The notes: generated by a model not told the origin, from the letters alone. Positions 1 through 6,986 are shown, counted from the stretch's first letter. The stretch: 14,543 nucleotides of DNA from CAXBYZ01 sp963980215 (GCA_963980215.1 CAXBYZ010000018.1:1-14543), one strand, 5' to 3'. Program-made: numbers and translations.

Positions 1-52
1 CAATCTTTATTAACAAATTTTAGGAAAAATCCGCTCTAATCTACCCTAGACC

Positions 53-1108
53 CTAATTAAATACTCCATCTGCTGATAAAACAAAATCTACTCCAACGTA
101 AGGATAATCTCCTCTCGATTCAATACCAATTATTTGAGAAGCTATCAAAAGCTCTTCTGGTGTCAAAGGATTATCTGGATCAATGTTATGAGCTAACAAT
201 ACTTTCCTGTCTTCTGGATCAATCACCCTTTCTCCTGTTAAAAGCAGTGATTTCCCCCCCATCGCAGTATTAGACACTATTGATTTAGCATCCAAATATA
301 AAGGACTATCTGGATTTATTAAAAATTCATCTACTCTCGTTCCACCAGCAGTCATTACTACTATAAATTTTTCTAACTCTTTATTTTTAAGTTTTAAGTT
401 ATTATTGGGATTATCCTTCTTCTTTTTCTCAGCACTTCTTATTAAAGATCCATAATGTGCCTTGCCAAAACAATCAACTAAAACTCTAAAAGAAGTGTGA
501 TAATCTGACGGTGTCTCAACATAGTTCTCAAAATACCATTTTTTTTCCACTGAACCATTAATTAAAGGGTTTAGGTCTCCAGATTCTACCCTTTGCATAA
601 GATTCTCTAACTCAGATAACGACTTTGCTCTCCCTAATGATAAAAGCCAAGAAACAAAGCGAATTTTTTGACTTTTCTCTTCTAATAAATAAATTCCCTC
701 GCCACCATGTTGATTGATTTGTTTTGCCACAAGAGGAGTCTCTGTATCCACAACCCGAGCAATATCTACTCTTCTTGGCATAGGTATATCTATTTTTCCC
801 GCCAAATAGTCATCTTGCTCTAGTTGATTCATTGTTCTTGCTAAGCCACTGTCTATTCCCATGGCTCTCGCATTTTTTGCATCAAATTCTTTGTCTTCAA
901 TCACTTCGTATCCATTTCTTTCTGCAATCTCAACTATTTGAATTTCAAACTTTTTAGTAGAATTTCCTCTTAGGGCATATCTAAGCCCTGGCATATTCTC
1001 CTCCATTGAGACATATCCTTCGGGGATGTAAAAAACTTTTCTCTGATCAACTAATTCTTTCTTATCCAATTGTCTTGGAGCTTCAGATGAAGTGCTCATA
1101 TTTAACAT
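53..1108 (-). CDS. ATP-grasp-like protein, short at its C-terminus
   Basis: This 351-residue protein resembles the ATP-grasp ligase fold, whose members couple ATP hydrolysis to joining a carboxylate and a nucleophile. Visible parts are a B-subdomain-like lysine and glycine loop at about residues 126-144 (VAKQ then HGGEGIYLLEE), a strand like the hinge region at 193-216 (FENYVETP then FRVLVDCFGK), and a metal-site-like GVDFVLSADG at 339-348. In RimK-like enzymes that last motif is followed by a strand ending in E-x-N, which binds magnesium. Here the protein stops three residues after DG, so that element is missing. The start fits an extended -10 box six bases upstream, with no Shine-Dalgarno sequence. 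The substrate is unknown. The fold assignment comes from motifs only and is moderately secure. Confidence 0.55.
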   Translation of the reverse strand: MLNMSTSSEAPRQLDKKELVDQRKVFYIPEGYVSMEENMPGLRYALRGNSTKKFEIQIVEIAERNGYEVIEDKEFDAKNARAMGIDSGLARTMNQLEQDDYLAGKIDIPMPRRVDIARVVDTETPLVAKQINQHGGEGIYLLEEKSQKIRFVSWLLSLGRAKSLSELENLMQRVESGDLNPLINGSVEKKWYFENYVETPSDYHTSFRVLVDCFGKAHYGSLIRSAEKKKKDNPNNNLKLKNKELEKFIVVMTAGGTRVDEFLINPDSPLYLDAKSIVSNTAMGGKSLLLTGERVIDPEDRKVLLAHNIDPDNPLTPEELLIASQIIGIESRGDYPYVGVDFVLSADGVFN

Positions 1109-1114
1109 ATGTAC

Positions 1115-1123
1115 ATATTACCA
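1115..1123 (-). promoter_or_regulatory. Extended -10 promoter, ATP-grasp-like gene
   Basis: Read on the minus strand, TGG is followed by TAATAT and six bases later by the ATG at 1108. Transcription starting about seven bases after the hexamer would begin at the start codon, giving a leaderless mRNA. I see no good -35 box. Confidence 0.5.
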
Positions 1124-1151
1124 AATAAAAAAGGTTCGTGTTAAGCCTACT

Positions 1152-1226
1152 TGGCTCCGCGGGTAGGATTCGAACCTACAACCAGCCGATTAACAGTCGG
1201 CTGCTCTGCCGTTGAGCTACCGCGGA
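1152..1226 (-). tRNA. tRNA-Asn (anticodon GTT)
   Basis: A complete 75-base cloverleaf: 7-bp acceptor stem TCCGCGG/CCGCGGA, D stem GCTC/GAGC, anticodon stem GCCGA/TCGGC around the loop CTGTTAA (anticodon GTT), T stem GTAGG/CCTAC with loop TTCGAAT, and discriminator G. The 3' CCA is encoded; it is the only RNA gene here with it. Confidence 0.97.
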
Positions 1227-1247
1227 ATATTAAATTGTTAACGCCAT

Positions 1248-1276
1248 ATTCTACCATGCCCCCCTTCATATGATAA
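1248..1276 (-). promoter_or_regulatory. Promoter of tRNA-Asn
   Basis: On the minus strand, TTATCA (1271-1276) is separated by 17 bases from TAGAAT (1248-1253), which is preceded directly by TGG. The hexamer ends 21 bases before the mature tRNA 5' end, leaving a short leader for RNase P. It overlaps the divergent promoter of the plus-strand gene at 1287. Confidence 0.5.
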
Positions 1277-1279
1277 GAT
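1271..1279 (+). promoter_or_regulatory. Extended -10 promoter, DUF5652 gene
   Basis: TGA is followed by TAAGAT and then seven bases to the ATG at 1287, which predicts a leaderless transcript. There is no Shine-Dalgarno sequence in front of the ATG. Confidence 0.45.
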
Positions 1280-1286
1280 TCTCTCT

Positions 1287-1592
1287 ATGAGAAACTTCCC
1301 CACCCAATTCATCTTCAATCAATCGCTCACTTCTCTTCCTTTTGGTCTCTGGCTTCTCCCACTACTAAGCTGGAGTCTTGTCTGGAAAGGCATTGCCCTC
1401 TGGAAAGCCGGTCGAAACAAACAACTCTACTGGTTTATTAGCTTGCTTATCCTAAACACCGCCGGCCTCCTCCCCATCCTCTATCTAGCTCTATTTCAAA
1501 ACAATTTGACTTCTTCAAAACCAACTAAAAAACCTGTTGCTCTGAATAGAAAAACTGTCTCTACTAAAAAAGGTAAATCTCAATCCAAGTAA
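1287..1592 (+). CDS. DUF5652-like small membrane protein
   Basis: A 101-residue protein with two hydrophobic segments, at about residues 17-40 and 47-70, and a lysine-rich tail of about 30 residues (KPTKKP, KKGKSQSK) that is probably cytoplasmic. The motif WKGIALWKAGRN followed by WFISLLILNTAGLLPILY matches the pattern I associate with DUF5652, a family of unknown function common in Candidate Phyla Radiation genomes. It is one of only two plus-strand protein genes. It lies divergent from tRNA-Asn, and its last 13 bases overlap the 3' end of the convergent rpoD. The ATG is supported by an extended -10 seven bases upstream and no ribosome binding site. The function is unknown; the family call is fairly confident. 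Confidence 0.75.
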   Translation: MRNFPTQFIFNQSLTSLPFGLWLLPLLSWSLVWKGIALWKAGRNKQLYWFISLLILNTAGLLPILYLALFQNNLTSSKPTKKPVALNRKTVSTKKGKSQSK

Positions 1593-2680
1593 TCTTGTAA
1601 CTTCTTTCTCTGTGATGGGTGTTTTAGTTTTCTTAATGCTTTTGCTTCAATCTGTCTGATTCTCTCTCTAGTTACTCCAAACTCTCTTCCCACTTCTTCC
1701 AAAGTCATAGATTTCTTAGTCTCATCCAAACCAAACCTCATCTTCAAGACCTTAGACTCTCTGTCAGAAAGTGAGTCCAAAACTTCATCCACATTCTCTT
1801 TAAGCATCTTAATGCTAGTCATGTCATAAGGGGAAAGTTGATTATCATCAGGAATAAAGTCACCCAAATACGAGTCTTCATCATCTCCAATTGGTTTCTC
1901 CAAAGAAGTTGTTTTTTGAGAAATCTTCATAATCTCCAACACCTTTTTGGGATCAATCTCCATCTCTTTTGCTATCTCTTCAGGACTTGGCTCTCTCCCC
2001 ATCTCTTGCATCAACTTCCTTGAAATCCTAATCATCTTGTTAATGGTCTCCACCATGTGCACCGGCACCCTAATTGTTCTAGCTTGGTCAGCTATAGCCC
2101 TAGTGATCGCCTGCCTAATCCACCAAGTGGCATAAGTCGAAAACTTAAACCCTTTAGTCCAGTCATACTTCTCCACTGCTCGAATCAAGCCTTTATTGCC
2201 CTCTTGAATCAAGTCCAAGAAGCTCATTCCCCTACCAATATACTTCTTGGCAATCGAGACCACTAATCTCAAGTTAGAGGTAGTTAATCTTTCTTTAGCT
2301 TTCTTATTTCCTCTATCCACACCCTGTGCCAACTCAACTTCTTCTTCACGAGTCAATAACTTAATCCTCCCAATTTCTTTCAAGTACATTCTCACTGGAT
2401 CACTCGACCCCACTTTTTCCACCTTAGTCATTGTGGCTAACTCTTTTTGCAGTTTAGTCGCTGCCTTCACATCAGTCTTCAGCTCTTCTTCAGCAGTATC
2501 AAAAACATCAATGTTGGCTTTAAACAACTTGTCATACAGTTTATCAAGCTCTTCTATCCGCTTCTCCGCATCGGGGAAAATCTTCATCACCTCTTCTTGG
2601 GTAACAAAACCTTCTTTCTTTGCTTTTCGCACCAACTTGGATACGTCAACTGGTTTTAATGTTCTTGCTTTTCTTGCCAT
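1580..2680 (-). CDS. rpoD: RNA polymerase primary sigma factor (sigma-70)
   Basis: A 366-residue housekeeping sigma factor that directs RNA polymerase to promoters. A short region 1.1-like segment covers about 12-60; region 1.2 begins at DPVRMYLKEIG (94-104). Region 2 has NLRLVVSIAKKY and the -10-melting tryptophans in YATWWIRQ (W186, W187). Region 3.0 has VPVHMVETINK, with H208 and E211 at the places of the E. coli residues that contact the extended -10 (H455, E458). The region 4 helix-turn-helix for the -35 is VTRERIRQIEAKALRKLKHP. It is shorter than E. coli RpoD because the large non-conserved insert is absent. It starts eight bases after dnaG stops, the classic dnaG-rpoD arrangement. The conserved H/E pair fits the extended -10 boxes seen across this window. 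Confidence 0.97.
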   Translation of the reverse strand: MARKARTLKPVDVSKLVRKAKKEGFVTQEEVMKIFPDAEKRIEELDKLYDKLFKANIDVFDTAEEELKTDVKAATKLQKELATMTKVEKVGSSDPVRMYLKEIGRIKLLTREEEVELAQGVDRGNKKAKERLTTSNLRLVVSIAKKYIGRGMSFLDLIQEGNKGLIRAVEKYDWTKGFKFSTYATWWIRQAITRAIADQARTIRVPVHMVETINKMIRISRKLMQEMGREPSPEEIAKEMEIDPKKVLEIMKISQKTTSLEKPIGDDEDSYLGDFIPDDNQLSPYDMTSIKMLKENVDEVLDSLSDRESKVLKMRFGLDETKKSMTLEEVGREFGVTRERIRQIEAKALRKLKHPSQRKKLQDYLD

Positions 2681-2687
2681 ATCCGTG

Positions 2688-2693
2688 ATTATA
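2688..2693 (-). promoter_or_regulatory. Possible internal promoter for rpoD
   Basis: A consensus TATAAT on the minus strand overlaps the dnaG stop codon and lies seven bases before the rpoD ATG, so it could give a leaderless rpoD mRNA apart from the operon. It lacks the TGN extension. The best -35 candidate is TTGGGG at 18 bases spacing. Chance occurrence in AT-rich DNA is possible. Confidence 0.3.
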
Positions 2694-4449
2694 GCTTAAA
2701 TTCCTCAGAAACCCCAACAAATTCGCTTCGCAATTTCTTTAGTTTACTTTGGTTATTCTCTTTTTCTGCTTTTTCTATCTTATAAGACAACTCCTCCATT
2801 TTAGCTTTCAGTGAAACTTTTTTAAGTTCTCTTAAGGTTTTTTCAAGCTCTATCTTTAGTTTATCTATATCTCTAGTCATTCCATCTATCTCTGTTAAAT
2901 ATGCTGAATCAACCACCCCAACCAACTCTTCAGGTAAGCTAGCAACAAACTTATTCACATCAAAAAAATTTCTTTTCTTACTCCAATCTTTCAGTTTTCC
3001 AATCACTTTACGAACTGCCCCTTCAGGTAAATCTTCGTCATTTACCTTAGTGATCAAATTAGAAACTTCTCCTTCCATCTGCAAAATTAACGACAAAACA
3101 TGATCAGTTAATACCTCTTCCCTAGTTTTGTTAGCAAAAGATTTCTTTGGTTCTGTTGCTTGAGACTCTCCTCTTTTATACTTCGTCTTCTCAATCTCAG
3201 CTAAAACTGACTCTTCATCTACCCCTAAAACAGTTGCTAATTTTTTTACATAATGAGACTTAATCACTTGATTTGACACACCAGCTAAAATCGGTGCTAG
3301 CTCTCCAATTATCTTTCTCTTGCCCTCCGGAGTCTCCACTCCATTTCTCTTTATTGATGAATCAATATAAAAATCATAAATTGGCACCGCTGTCTTCACG
3401 CTATCTTTCCAGAACCTCGAAGATTTTTGAGCACACTCGTCAGGGTCTTTCCCAAACTTCAAGTTAATCACCCTCACGCTCAAGCCCGCTTTCTCAGCCA
3501 ACTCAATACCTCTTCTTGCCGCCTGATCCCCCGCCGAATCTGCGTCCAAGGCTAACTTTAAATTATCTGTGTATCTCTTCAATAAATCGACTTGCTCTTC
3601 AGTCAAAGCCGAGCCCTTGATAGCCACCACATTCTTTACCCCCGCCTGATAAGAAGAAATTGCATCAAGCTCTCCCTCAACTACCACTGCCTCATTTTTT
3701 TTCTTAATAAACTCTCTTGTCTGCTCAAGTCCATACAAAACTCTAGACTTATGATAAAGCACCGTCTCAGGAGTGTTCATGTACTTGGCCGTATCTTTTT
3801 CTCCCATAAACACCCTACCAGCAAACCCCACCACCCTCTTTCTATGATCAAACAAAGTAAACATCACTCTATTTCTAAACCGATCAAAATACCCCCTACT
3901 CCCTTTAATTACTAACCCCACCATCTCCAACTGATCCGCTTTATACCCTTTTTTAGACACCAAGTAGTTCTCCAGTCCATTCCACTCACTTGGCGAATAT
4001 CCTAGCTTAAAAAGCTTCATGGCTTCTTTAGTTATTCCTCTTTTTAACAAATACTCTAAAGCTGATTTACCAAGCCTATGCTCCATTAATAGATAGTGAT
4101 AGTACTCACTTGCCAAGTGATTTATCTCAAGCAACTTATCTTTAGCTAACTGCTCAGGAGTTGGCTTATATCTCTTTAACTCAATCCCAGCTTTTGTAGC
4201 TAAAGTTCTCAAAGCTTCTCCAAACTCCATCCCCTCTCTCTCCATCATAAAGCCAAAGACATCTCCTCCCCTCGAACATCCAAAACACTTAAATATCTGT
4301 CTTTCCGGAGACACCATAAACGATGGTGTTTTCTCATCATGAAACGGACACAAACCCTTAAAATTCCGCCCCGCCTTTTTCAGCGAAACATGTTGAGAAA
4401 TCAATCCCACTATGTCTGTCTTTTGTCTAATCTGATCAACTTGATCCAT
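2689..4449 (-). CDS. dnaG: DNA primase DnaG
   Basis: A 586-residue primase that makes RNA primers at the replication fork. Residues 34-58 hold a zinc-binding module (C34-P-F-H37 and C55-F-G-C58). The catalytic core includes the family motif around GRVFMGEKDTAKYMNTPET, then the Toprim domain with the metal-binding VEGELDA (E258) and DAD (D302, D304). The last 150 residues are coiled and charged, as in the DnaB-binding C-terminal domain. An in-frame ATG lies seven codons upstream at 4470. I chose 4449 because homology starts with MDQVDQIRQKTDIV, and because TGG-TAAAAT then GGAGATAT precedes this ATG: an extended -10 eight bases away and also a GGAG. It heads the dnaG-rpoD operon. Confidence 0.96.
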   Translation of the reverse strand: MDQVDQIRQKTDIVGLISQHVSLKKAGRNFKGLCPFHDEKTPSFMVSPERQIFKCFGCSRGGDVFGFMMEREGMEFGEALRTLATKAGIELKRYKPTPEQLAKDKLLEINHLASEYYHYLLMEHRLGKSALEYLLKRGITKEAMKLFKLGYSPSEWNGLENYLVSKKGYKADQLEMVGLVIKGSRGYFDRFRNRVMFTLFDHRKRVVGFAGRVFMGEKDTAKYMNTPETVLYHKSRVLYGLEQTREFIKKKNEAVVVEGELDAISSYQAGVKNVVAIKGSALTEEQVDLLKRYTDNLKLALDADSAGDQAARRGIELAEKAGLSVRVINLKFGKDPDECAQKSSRFWKDSVKTAVPIYDFYIDSSIKRNGVETPEGKRKIIGELAPILAGVSNQVIKSHYVKKLATVLGVDEESVLAEIEKTKYKRGESQATEPKKSFANKTREEVLTDHVLSLILQMEGEVSNLITKVNDEDLPEGAVRKVIGKLKDWSKKRNFFDVNKFVASLPEELVGVVDSAYLTEIDGMTRDIDKLKIELEKTLRELKKVSLKAKMEELSYKIEKAEKENNQSKLKKLRSEFVGVSEEFKL

Positions 4450-4457
4450 ATATCTCC

Positions 4458-4466
4458 ATTTTACCA
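4458..4466 (-). promoter_or_regulatory. Extended -10 promoter of dnaG-rpoD
   Basis: On the minus strand TGG is followed by TAAAAT, with eight bases to the ATG at 4449. The mRNA would have a leader of about zero to two bases. The spacer holds GGAG, so a slightly earlier start site would give a Shine-Dalgarno leader instead. Confidence 0.45.
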
Positions 4467-4492
4467 CCAAACGTATCCAACAAATTACTTGA

Positions 4493-4506
4493 GCGGACCT
4501 GTCCGC
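4493..4506. repeat. Perfect short palindrome GCGGAC-CT-GTCCGC
   Basis: A GC-rich inverted repeat in the 96-base gap between tRNA-Ser(GGA) and dnaG. No T-run follows on either strand, so it is not a recognisable intrinsic terminator. The gap as a whole is more GC-rich than its surroundings. Confidence 0.5.
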
Positions 4507-4565
4507 CGAAGTTTCCGAATGCGAAGTCGACTAAATCATCGAACGAGCAAGTCAAGAAACGTAGG

Positions 4566-4652
4566 CGGAGAGGGTGGGATTTGAACCCACGGTAACCTTT
4601 CAGCTACACACGCTTTCCAAGCGTGCTCTTTAAACCGCTCAGACACCTCTCC
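4566..4652 (-). tRNA. tRNA-Ser (anticodon GGA)
   Basis: An 87-base type II tRNA with acceptor stem GGAGAGG/CCTCTCC, anticodon stem CACGC/GCGTG around TTGGAAA (anticodon GGA), a long variable arm, T arm GTGGG-TTCAAAT-CCCAC and discriminator G. CCA is not encoded (the next bases are CCT). It reads UCU and UCC and lies 44 bases downstream of the LAGLIDADG gene. Confidence 0.97.
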
Positions 4653-4696
4653 TTCAGATAGTATTTTACCCTAAATACTGATAATTCACTATTTAT

Positions 4697-5725
4697 CTAA
4701 TTTAGTCTTGTTGAACAAGATAAGTGATATCTTAACTTATCAGTTATCCTAGGATTTCTTGAACCAAAAACCTTTAAGTACTTTTGTACCCCATTTAGGC
4801 TATAAATAAAAATATTCTCACCTCTATAACCAATAGAGTGTTTTATCCTATTCTCAGTAAATATTTTAGATACCGAGTTAATTAAATTTTTTGACCGACT
4901 CGAATAACACAATCCTAAATTTCGATATCTATACTTCTTATTTTCAATCCAATGATGGTGAAAATATAAACACCCATCTGTGTCAATTAACCCTCTTACA
5001 CAATATTTTTTAAAATCCTCAGACTCCCAAATCCACTCAGGAAAACCCACTTGATTTTTTACTTTGTTTCCCCTTCTTAATCCCACTGTAGCCAATCTTT
5101 TAATTAGACCAACTCCAGTTATTGTTAAAATTACTACCCCTTCTTTCGGGTAATCATAACTAGATCCTTTTTCTCCAAAAACTTCTTTCAGTAGTTTTCT
5201 AACATAGATAGCATAAATTTGATCTAATTTTCTATTTAAATAGATCTTTAATTGGCCTAAAGTAATTCCTCCATCTCCCAAAATTATTCCAATCAACTCA
5301 GCAAGTTTTTTTGTTGGCTTTAATATTGGAAACTTCTTTCTAGTTAAACAACCCAGTTTATTATAATATTCTGGATTTTCTCTTCTTCTCTTTTGAGACA
5401 CCAATCCTCCTTTACGCCTACCTTCGGCTGTTCCAACTGGACCATATTTTTTCATTCTTGCCAAAGCACCTATGTGACCATACTTCCTCCCACTCCAATA
5501 TTCTTCCCTTATTTTTACTGGCTTCGGAGCTAAAATACCATATAATTTTTCCAATCCAGCCACAACTTTTTCTGAAGGCAACAAAACACCTCTTTTCCAA
5601 TCTCTCAACGTTCTTCCACTTACTCCAACTTGCTCTCCTATCCTGTCCCAATTTAAGTTAGTTTTTACCTGAACTTCATCTAAAAACTTTTCAAAATCCG
5701 ATCCCTCAAACACCATTCTACCCAT
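4697..5725 (-). CDS. HTH-LAGLIDADG protein, free-standing homing endonuclease-like
   Basis: A 342-residue protein with two parts. Residues 24-46 form an XRE-like helix-turn-helix (WDRIGEQVGVSGRTLRDWKRG), followed by a basic Gly/Arg/Lys-rich linker at about 78-115. The C-terminal half has two LAGLIDADG motifs: LAELIGIILGDG (141-152, acidic D151) and CVRGLIDTDG (242-251, acidic D250), so one chain could form a complete nuclease. It is not inside an intron or intein: its neighbours, the Nudix gene and tRNA-Ser(GGA), are intact. It has its own strong promoter. It may be a mobile homing endonuclease or a DNA-binding regulator using the same fold, as WhiA does. The domain call is firm; the role is open. 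Confidence 0.85.
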   Translation of the reverse strand: MGRMVFEGSDFEKFLDEVQVKTNLNWDRIGEQVGVSGRTLRDWKRGVLLPSEKVVAGLEKLYGILAPKPVKIREEYWSGRKYGHIGALARMKKYGPVGTAEGRRKGGLVSQKRRRENPEYYNKLGCLTRKKFPILKPTKKLAELIGIILGDGGITLGQLKIYLNRKLDQIYAIYVRKLLKEVFGEKGSSYDYPKEGVVILTITGVGLIKRLATVGLRRGNKVKNQVGFPEWIWESEDFKKYCVRGLIDTDGCLYFHHHWIENKKYRYRNLGLCYSSRSKNLINSVSKIFTENRIKHSIGYRGENIFIYSLNGVQKYLKVFGSRNPRITDKLRYHLSCSTRLN

Positions 5726-5731
5726 ATAATA

Positions 5732-5760
5732 ACTCTAACAAAACACGAAGTCTGTGTCAA
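5732..5760 (-). promoter_or_regulatory. Consensus promoter of the LAGLIDADG gene
   Basis: On the minus strand, a perfect TTGACA (5755-5760), a 17-base spacer ending in TGT, and TAGAGT (5732-5737). Six bases separate the -10 from the ATG at 5725, predicting a leaderless mRNA. It is the best -35/-10 pair in the window. Confidence 0.65.
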
Positions 5761-5774
5761 CGCTTATATCAACT

Positions 5775-6209
5775 TTAACTACTTTTTCCTCTAGATTTCA
5801 ACCTCTTTGCCTCACTCATCACCTTTTTTGCTCCCGGGAAATCAAGCCTCTCTACTGCCTTATCAAAACCTAACCACTCGACTTCTTCCATCTCCCAATC
5901 ATGATCTTTAATGTCTCCACTAACATACTCCATCAAAAAATAATCTACCTGCTTAAATACTTTAACCCCATTAAACACATAGACATACTTTTCCGACTCA
6001 AGAATTTTAGCTACTATCTTTGTCTTTATTCCACACTCTTCTTCAACCTCACGAACCGCCGTTTCCTCCAAACTTTCCCCTTCTTCCACCAATCCTTTAG
6101 GCAATCCCCACTTATGATACCCCGAATGCTTACACACCAACCACTTGTCATCTTTATACACCACTCCACCAGCACTAAACTCTTTCTTTGATTTCATTTT
6201 TGTATCCAT
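5775..6209 (-). CDS. Nudix hydrolase
   Basis: A 144-residue single-domain Nudix protein, a family that hydrolyses nucleoside diphosphates linked to another moiety, such as oxidised nucleotides or dinucleoside polyphosphates. The 23-residue Nudix box G-x5-E-x7-REUxEExGU is complete at residues 39-61: G39, E45, R53, E54, E57, E58, G60. The N-terminal strand SAGGVVYKDDKWLVCKH and the phrase HKWGLPKGLVEEGE are typical. The pattern looks like the diadenosine tetraphosphatase/MutT-like branch, but the substrate cannot be read from sequence. Its ATG is 20 bases downstream of tRNA-Ser(CGA), with no Shine-Dalgarno sequence, so it may be expressed from the tRNA transcript. Another in-frame ATG (residue 5) is also possible. 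Confidence 0.93.
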   Translation of the reverse strand: MDTKMKSKKEFSAGGVVYKDDKWLVCKHSGYHKWGLPKGLVEEGESLEETAVREVEEECGIKTKIVAKILESEKYVYVFNGVKVFKQVDYFLMEYVSGDIKDHDWEMEEVEWLGFDKAVERLDFPGAKKVMSEAKRLKSRGKSS

Positions 6210-6228
6210 AATTTTTGTATTAACTTTG

Positions 6229-6316
6229 CGGAGGAGGAGGGATTTGAACCCCCGTGAGGCTTGCGCCTCCCAAGCTTTTCGAAAGCTGGCCGATAAACCA
6301 CTCCAGGCACTCCTCC
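6229..6316 (-). tRNA. tRNA-Ser (anticodon CGA)
   Basis: An 88-base type II tRNA with acceptor GGAGGAG/CTCCTCC, loop TTCGAAA (anticodon CGA), a long variable arm (GGGAGGCGCAAGCCTC), T loop TTCAAAT and discriminator G. The outermost anticodon-stem pair is C-T and one T-stem pair is G-T. CCA is not encoded; the next bases are CAA. It reads UCG. Confidence 0.94.
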
Positions 6317-6328
6317 TTTTTTGTTTAC

Positions 6329-6360
6329 CACTTCGGAGTTTTGAAACTCAAAGCGAAGTG
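6329..6360. repeat. Inverted repeat between tRNA-Arg and tRNA-Ser(CGA)
   Basis: CACTTCG and GAGTTT (6329-6341) pair with AAACTC (6344-6349) and CGAAGTG (6354-6360), leaving a four-base bulge AAAG. It fills most of the 47-base spacer between two tRNAs in the same transcript. No T-run follows on the minus strand, so a processing hairpin or palindromic element is likelier than a terminator. Confidence 0.6.
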
Positions 6361-6363
6361 TTG

Positions 6364-6435
6364 TGCACCCAGAAGGAATCGAACCTTCACCAGATGATCC
6401 GCAATCATCCATTGTATCCATTCAACTATGGGTGC
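6364..6435 (-). tRNA. tRNA-Arg (anticodon GCG)
   Basis: A 72-base type I tRNA: acceptor GCACCCA/TGGGTGC, anticodon stem GATGA/TCATC around TTGCGGA (anticodon GCG), T arm GAAGG-TTCGATT-CCTTC, discriminator A. A20 in the D loop and C35 fit arginine identity. CCA is not encoded (CAA follows). Most bacteria use ACG here, deaminated to inosine, so GCG is unusual. It begins nine bases after the upstream CDS ends. Confidence 0.93.
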
Positions 6436-6444
6436 TTTTTGTAA

Positions 6445-6975
6445 CTACTCTTTCTCTAAGGGAACTTTTTCTTGTAGCCACTTAGAAGACTTGTCAATAA
6501 ACGTCTCTTCCGGAGCCTCTTCGCTCAAGTGTTTACTCAAAATGTCTTTAATCTCTTTTTCACTTTTATCTCCAGTCAACATCATCAACCTCCCAGGAAA
6601 CTTAAGATTAGTATCAATATTCAAGATATTATCTTTCCACTTTTTACTAAACCAGAACCTCGTTAAGGACTCCCAAAGATAACTCTTTCCACCAGTTACC
6701 ACTCCCTTTGTAGTTATCTCATGGTCAGTCTTTTCAGGTTCAACTGTAGCTAAAACGTAAGACACAAACATCAATGCTACCAAAACCGCAATCAACAACC
6801 ACTCTTTCAAAAAAAGTAATATCACTGCCAACAAAAACACAATCGCAGCAATCGTAGTGTAGTAGTCTTTATCTCTTTTCTTAAATGGTCTCACCGGAGC
6901 GCTCCACTTAATTAGTGACTTCAACTCTACCACCACTTTCTTTTCTTCAATACTTTTCTCTCTCAAGGCAGTCAT
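6445..6975 (-). CDS. Unassigned two-helix membrane protein
   Basis: A 176-residue protein I cannot assign to a named family. The N-terminus is soluble and charged, with the phrase LIKWSAPVRPFKKRDKDYY just before two adjacent hydrophobic helices at about residues 40-80. The C-terminal part is soluble, with EITTKGVVTGGKSYLWESLTRFWF and then a mixed alpha/beta stretch; it loosely recalls PH-like membrane proteins of Candidate Phyla Radiation bacteria. It lies between tRNA-Ser(GCU) and tRNA-Arg, nine bases before the latter, and is probably on one transcript with the tRNAs. Unlike the leaderless genes it has a clear AAGGAG five bases before its ATG and a leader of about 25 bases. Confidence 0.75.
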   Translation of the reverse strand: MTALREKSIEEKKVVVELKSLIKWSAPVRPFKKRDKDYYTTIAAIVFLLAVILLFLKEWLLIAVLVALMFVSYVLATVEPEKTDHEITTKGVVTGGKSYLWESLTRFWFSKKWKDNILNIDTNLKFPGRLMMLTGDKSEKEIKDILSKHLSEEAPEETFIDKSSKWLQEKVPLEKE

Positions 6976-6980
6976 ATTTT

Positions 6981-6986
6981 CTCCTT
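6981..6986 (-). promoter_or_regulatory. Shine-Dalgarno site AAGGAG
   Basis: AAGGAG on the minus strand, five bases before the ATG at 6975. It fixes that start and contrasts with the SD-less operon heads elsewhere in the window. Confidence 0.7.

Noticed and set aside
1235..1268. TTGTTA as a -35 for the DUF5652 gene
   Set aside because: It lies 33 bases or more from the extended -10 at 1271-1279, too far for a -35/-10 pair.
2247..2699. 150-codon open frame on the plus strand across rpoD
   Set aside because: It is antisense to sigma-70 regions whose protein sequence is clearly conserved, and its product has no recognisable motif.
4450..4470. Longer dnaG start seven codons upstream
   Set aside because: The extra residues MVVKWRY are not like primase N-termini, and the promoter and GGAG positions favour 4449.
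5418..5651. 77-codon minus-strand frame inside the LAGLIDADG gene
   Set aside because: It is an out-of-frame shadow of the HTH and linker region, with no motif of its own.
6329..6360. Hairpin as an intrinsic terminator
   Set aside because: A-rich sequence rather than a T-run follows it on the minus strand, and the neighbouring plus-strand T-run lies before the hairpin.
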